DNA of 64,000 nt from Pseudomonadota bacterium (GTDB taxonomy: Bacteria; Pseudomonadota; Gammaproteobacteria; Burkholderiales; Ferrovaceae). Shown in pieces: positions 62,156 to 64,000 of this stretch (its first letter is position 1; every line of letters starts with the position of its first letter). The translations under genes were made by a program, and so were the position numbers. The stretch spans positions 1-64,000 of the forward strand of contig JAKABO010000012.1 in the NCBI GenBank assembly GCA_021796835.1. The letters run 5' to 3'. A model generated the notes under the pieces. It was not told the origin of the DNA. It searched no databases and saw nothing but the letters and a program-made list of their open reading frames with translations.

Positions 62156-63103
62156 ATGAATTTACTCAGAAAAACAAGTTTTGCACTGGTGGCTGCCGCA
62201 GGTTTGATATCCACCCAGGCCGCTCTGGCGGAGACCGTCAAAGTCACCATGACGGCCACGGAAGCAGATACGGCCATCGATAACAAGGGGACCAAATATC
62301 CGGCATGGACATTCGATGGGGCGATGCCCGGAAAGTTTGTACGGGTGAAGGAAGGGGATACGGTGGATTTTACCCTCATCAATCCCCCGGAAAACAAAAA
62401 TTCCCACGCCATGGATTTTCATGCGGCGCAGGTGGATGTGTTGAATGAATTTGCCCCTGTCAAGCCGGGTGAACAAAAGCACTTCATTTTCCAGGCCAAG
62501 GTTCCTGGGCTTTTCATGTATCACTGCGGTGCGAGCCCGATGGTACAGCACATTGCCCGGGGGATGTACGGAGCAATTCTGGTCGAACCCAAGGGAGGGT
62601 ACAGCAAGGCCTATCCGAAACCGGACCGTGAATATCTCCTGGTGCAGAGCCAGTATTTCCCGGATGCGGAGAACTACAAGGCCATGTTGGAGAACCAGGG
62701 ATGGGCCGGTTCGCTGATTAATGGAAAGATTCTCCACTATGATCCGGTTCATGACGCAAACGCCACTCAGGTCCTCGAATCCAAGCCCGGTGAAAGAGTG
62801 CGGATCTATTTCGTGAATGCCAATATCAATATGCCCGTGGCACTGCATCCCATTGCCGGGATATGGGAGCGCGTCTATATCAACGGCAATCCAAAAAATA
62901 CACTGTATGGAATGCAAACCTACGGGGTCGCAGTGGCTGAAGGGGATACCTTCGATATTGTCTCTCCTGCGGACCGCAGCACCAATGTCGCCATTGTGGA
63001 TCACACCATGGGAGCCGCCTTGCGGGGTGCCATCACGGTGTTGATGAACAAGCCAGATGCGGATCCAGGAAAGGGGCGAGGCGATCAGATCGTTGTCAAG
63101 TAA
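62156..63103 (+). CDS. nirK: Copper-containing nitrite reductase NirK
   Basis: A 315-residue two-domain cupredoxin that reduces nitrite to NO in the periplasm. Signal peptide 1-25 (ending ALA). All copper and catalytic residues of the family are found: type 1 ligands H84, C124, H132 and M137 (HAMDFHA, MYHCGASPMVQHIARGM); type 2 ligands H89, H123 and H283 (VDHTMGAAL); catalytic Asp D87 and His H231 (ALHPIAGIW). It is compact and lacks the cytochrome or cupredoxin extensions of some relatives, resembling AniA and the Nitrosomonas enzyme. It closes the four-gene operon and is followed by a terminator at 63124-63154. AGGAGAGG precedes the ATG. Confidence 0.93.
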   Translation: MNLLRKTSFALVAAAGLISTQAALAETVKVTMTATEADTAIDNKGTKYPAWTFDGAMPGKFVRVKEGDTVDFTLINPPENKNSHAMDFHAAQVDVLNEFAPVKPGEQKHFIFQAKVPGLFMYHCGASPMVQHIARGMYGAILVEPKGGYSKAYPKPDREYLLVQSQYFPDAENYKAMLENQGWAGSLINGKILHYDPVHDANATQVLESKPGERVRIYFVNANINMPVALHPIAGIWERVYINGNPKNTLYGMQTYGVAVAEGDTFDIVSPADRSTNVAIVDHTMGAALRGAITVLMNKPDADPGKGRGDQIVVK

Positions 63104-63123
63104 AGAAATGGTTCTGCCGGATT

Positions 63124-63154
63124 CCAGGGAGGCGTCCGCGTCTCCCTGGTTTTG
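63124..63154 (+). terminator. Rho-independent terminator after nirK
   Basis: CCAGGGAG (63124-63131) pairs with CTCCCTGG (63142-63149) over a 10-nt loop and is followed by TTTTT (63150-63154). It ends the nirK operon before the efflux-adaptor gene, so that gene probably has its own promoter or relies on read-through. Confidence 0.85.
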
Positions 63155-63175
63155 GCACGTTTGCAGGCGGTCTTC

Positions 63176-64000
63176 ATGAGGGTAAACAGACTATTGACCG
63201 GGGTGGTTGTGGGTGTCTTGACGGTGGGCGCCATTGGGTATGGCATTTGGTACGTATCACCGCAAACAACCAGCCCAGAGCACAAATATCAGGTTGCTCA
63301 AACCACTTGGTACTGCCCCATGCATCCCTCGGTGTCTCAACATGAGCCCGGTACCTGTCCTATTTGCGGTATGGCCTTGGTCGCTTCGGCCTCTGCCGGG
63401 TCGCTCCATGAGCATGGCGTGAAGGTTGACAATGCGACACTTCAGAATCTGGGCGTCAGATTGGCGGCAGTGAAGGAAAGGTTGATCGGCGCGCCTTTGC
63501 GTGCCTATGGAAATGTCGTCGATGACGGAATGACCGTCTTTTCCGTGCGACCACGCTTCGAGGGGTGGATTCGCAAACTTCATGTTCATTCGGTCGGTGA
63601 AACCGTACGACGCGGGCAAATTCTTTATGAAATCTATTCACCGGACCTGATGTTGCAGCAACGCGCCTATCTCAATGCCATCGATCGAAAAAATCAGTTG
63701 GCGCAAACATTGAGCGTTCCGTCCTACGAAGAAAACAAGTTTTTGATGGATACCTTCCAGCAACTGGCCAAGGAGCGTGCCGAACTGGTGGAGGAGGAGG
63801 GCATCAGTCTCGAATCCCTGCGGACGATGGAAGATAGTCGTCAAGTCGTCGAAGTCGTCAAGATAGTGGCCCAGCGTGGGGGGGTTGTGACCCAACTCAA
63901 CGCCATGGAGGGCAGTTTCGTTTCTCCCGGCACGCCGTTCATGACTCTGTCTGATGCAAGTCGGGCATGGGTGGATGTCTCCCTGTATCCAGATCAGTTG
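63176..64000 (+). CDS. CusB-like RND efflux periplasmic adaptor with N-terminal metal-binding domain (partial)
   Basis: The frame is open for 275 codons to the window edge. An N-terminal membrane anchor (residues ~7-28) is followed by a short heavy-metal-binding module with YCPMHPSVSQHEPGTCPICGM, where two Cys, two His and two Met could bind Cu or Ag. The rest is the membrane-fusion-protein core: a lipoyl-like half (GWIRKLHVHSVGETVRRGQILYEIYSPDL), a long helical hairpin (~165-220) and the second lipoyl half. CusB-type adaptors link an inner-membrane RND pump to an outer-membrane channel and export Cu+. Its position after copper enzymes supports that role. The pump gene should follow beyond the window. 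Confidence 0.85.
   Translation, partial: MRVNRLLTGVVVGVLTVGAIGYGIWYVSPQTTSPEHKYQVAQTTWYCPMHPSVSQHEPGTCPICGMALVASASAGSLHEHGVKVDNATLQNLGVRLAAVKERLIGAPLRAYGNVVDDGMTVFSVRPRFEGWIRKLHVHSVGETVRRGQILYEIYSPDLMLQQRAYLNAIDRKNQLAQTLSVPSYEENKFLMDTFQQLAKERAELVEEEGISLESLRTMEDSRQVVEVVKIVAQRGGVVTQLNAMEGSFVSPGTPFMTLSDASRAWVDVSLYPDQL

Overview
The window looks like a chromosomal segment of a betaproteobacterium. Support comes from the conserved gene orders hrcA-hemH-grpE-dnaK-dnaJ next to nadK-recN, queG/tsaE-amiC-mutL-miaA, and exbB-exbD-lpxK-Trm112-kdsB-adk, together with the tRNA sequences. A Nitrosomonas-type copper nitrite reductase operon (multicopper oxidase, two cytochromes c, NirK) points to the Nitrosomonadales or related chemolithotrophs such as iron oxidisers. 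The species cannot be named from sequence reading alone.

Layout. (1) 1-5243 is accessory DNA. It opens with the last 26 codons of an IS200/IS605-type tnpB whose 3' end carries omega-RNA-like hairpins. Next come a Phd/VapC toxin-antitoxin pair and a leftward three-gene operon (type III polyketide synthase, methyltransferase, FAD oxidoreductase) that probably makes a modified phenolic lipid or pyrone. Debris follows: IS-end-like repeats, a probable restriction-helicase C-terminal fragment, a truncated BrnA-like antitoxin and a GGGGACA repeat array. The block ends at the 3' end of tRNA-Val. (2) 5244-9228 holds tRNA-Val, a large PLP amino-acid decarboxylase, yaiI and yaeQ. (3) 9229-17292 is a complete potassium-uptake locus: a 30-codon membrane ORF followed by kdpF-A-B-C-D-E, most genes overlapping or nearly so. 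(4) 17302-31157 is housekeeping: lpxH, ppiB, a TPR lipoprotein-like protein, cysS, the heat-shock operon with ferrochelatase, nadK, recN and mnmC. (5) 31206-33806 has three poorly characterised genes. (6) 33735-49436 is housekeeping: rsgA, orn, dsbD, queG, tsaE, amiC, mutL, miaA, xseA, exbBD, lpxK, Trm112, kdsB, adk and a pyrophosphate-type phosphofructokinase. (7) 49426-55026 holds folA, an ABC-F ATPase, an MHS-family transporter, a YeeE/YedE transporter and an Old Yellow Enzyme. (8) 55160-59642 is a signalling block: tRNA-Pro, a hemerythrin-GGDEF-EAL protein, an orphan DNA methyltransferase and a tandem HD/HD-GYP protein. (9) 60040-64000 is the copper and nitrogen-oxide block: a two-domain multicopper oxidase, diheme and monoheme cytochromes c, NirK, a terminator, and the start of a CusB-like metal-efflux adaptor.

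How the genes work together. Kdp imports K+ under low-K+ control by KdpDE. The heat-shock operon couples chaperone synthesis to its repressor HrcA. The nirK operon should pass electrons through periplasmic cytochromes c to reduce nitrite to NO, and the adjoining efflux system would protect against the copper these enzymes need. The hemerythrin-GGDEF-EAL and HD-GYP proteins could together link oxygen to cyclic-di-GMP turnover. The least conventional parts are the polyketide operon inside the tRNA-bounded island, the guide-bearing tnpB end, the methyltransferase placed between two c-di-GMP genes, and two unidentified proteins at 31.2-32.9 kb. No CRISPR array, rRNA gene, intact insertion sequence or prophage was seen.
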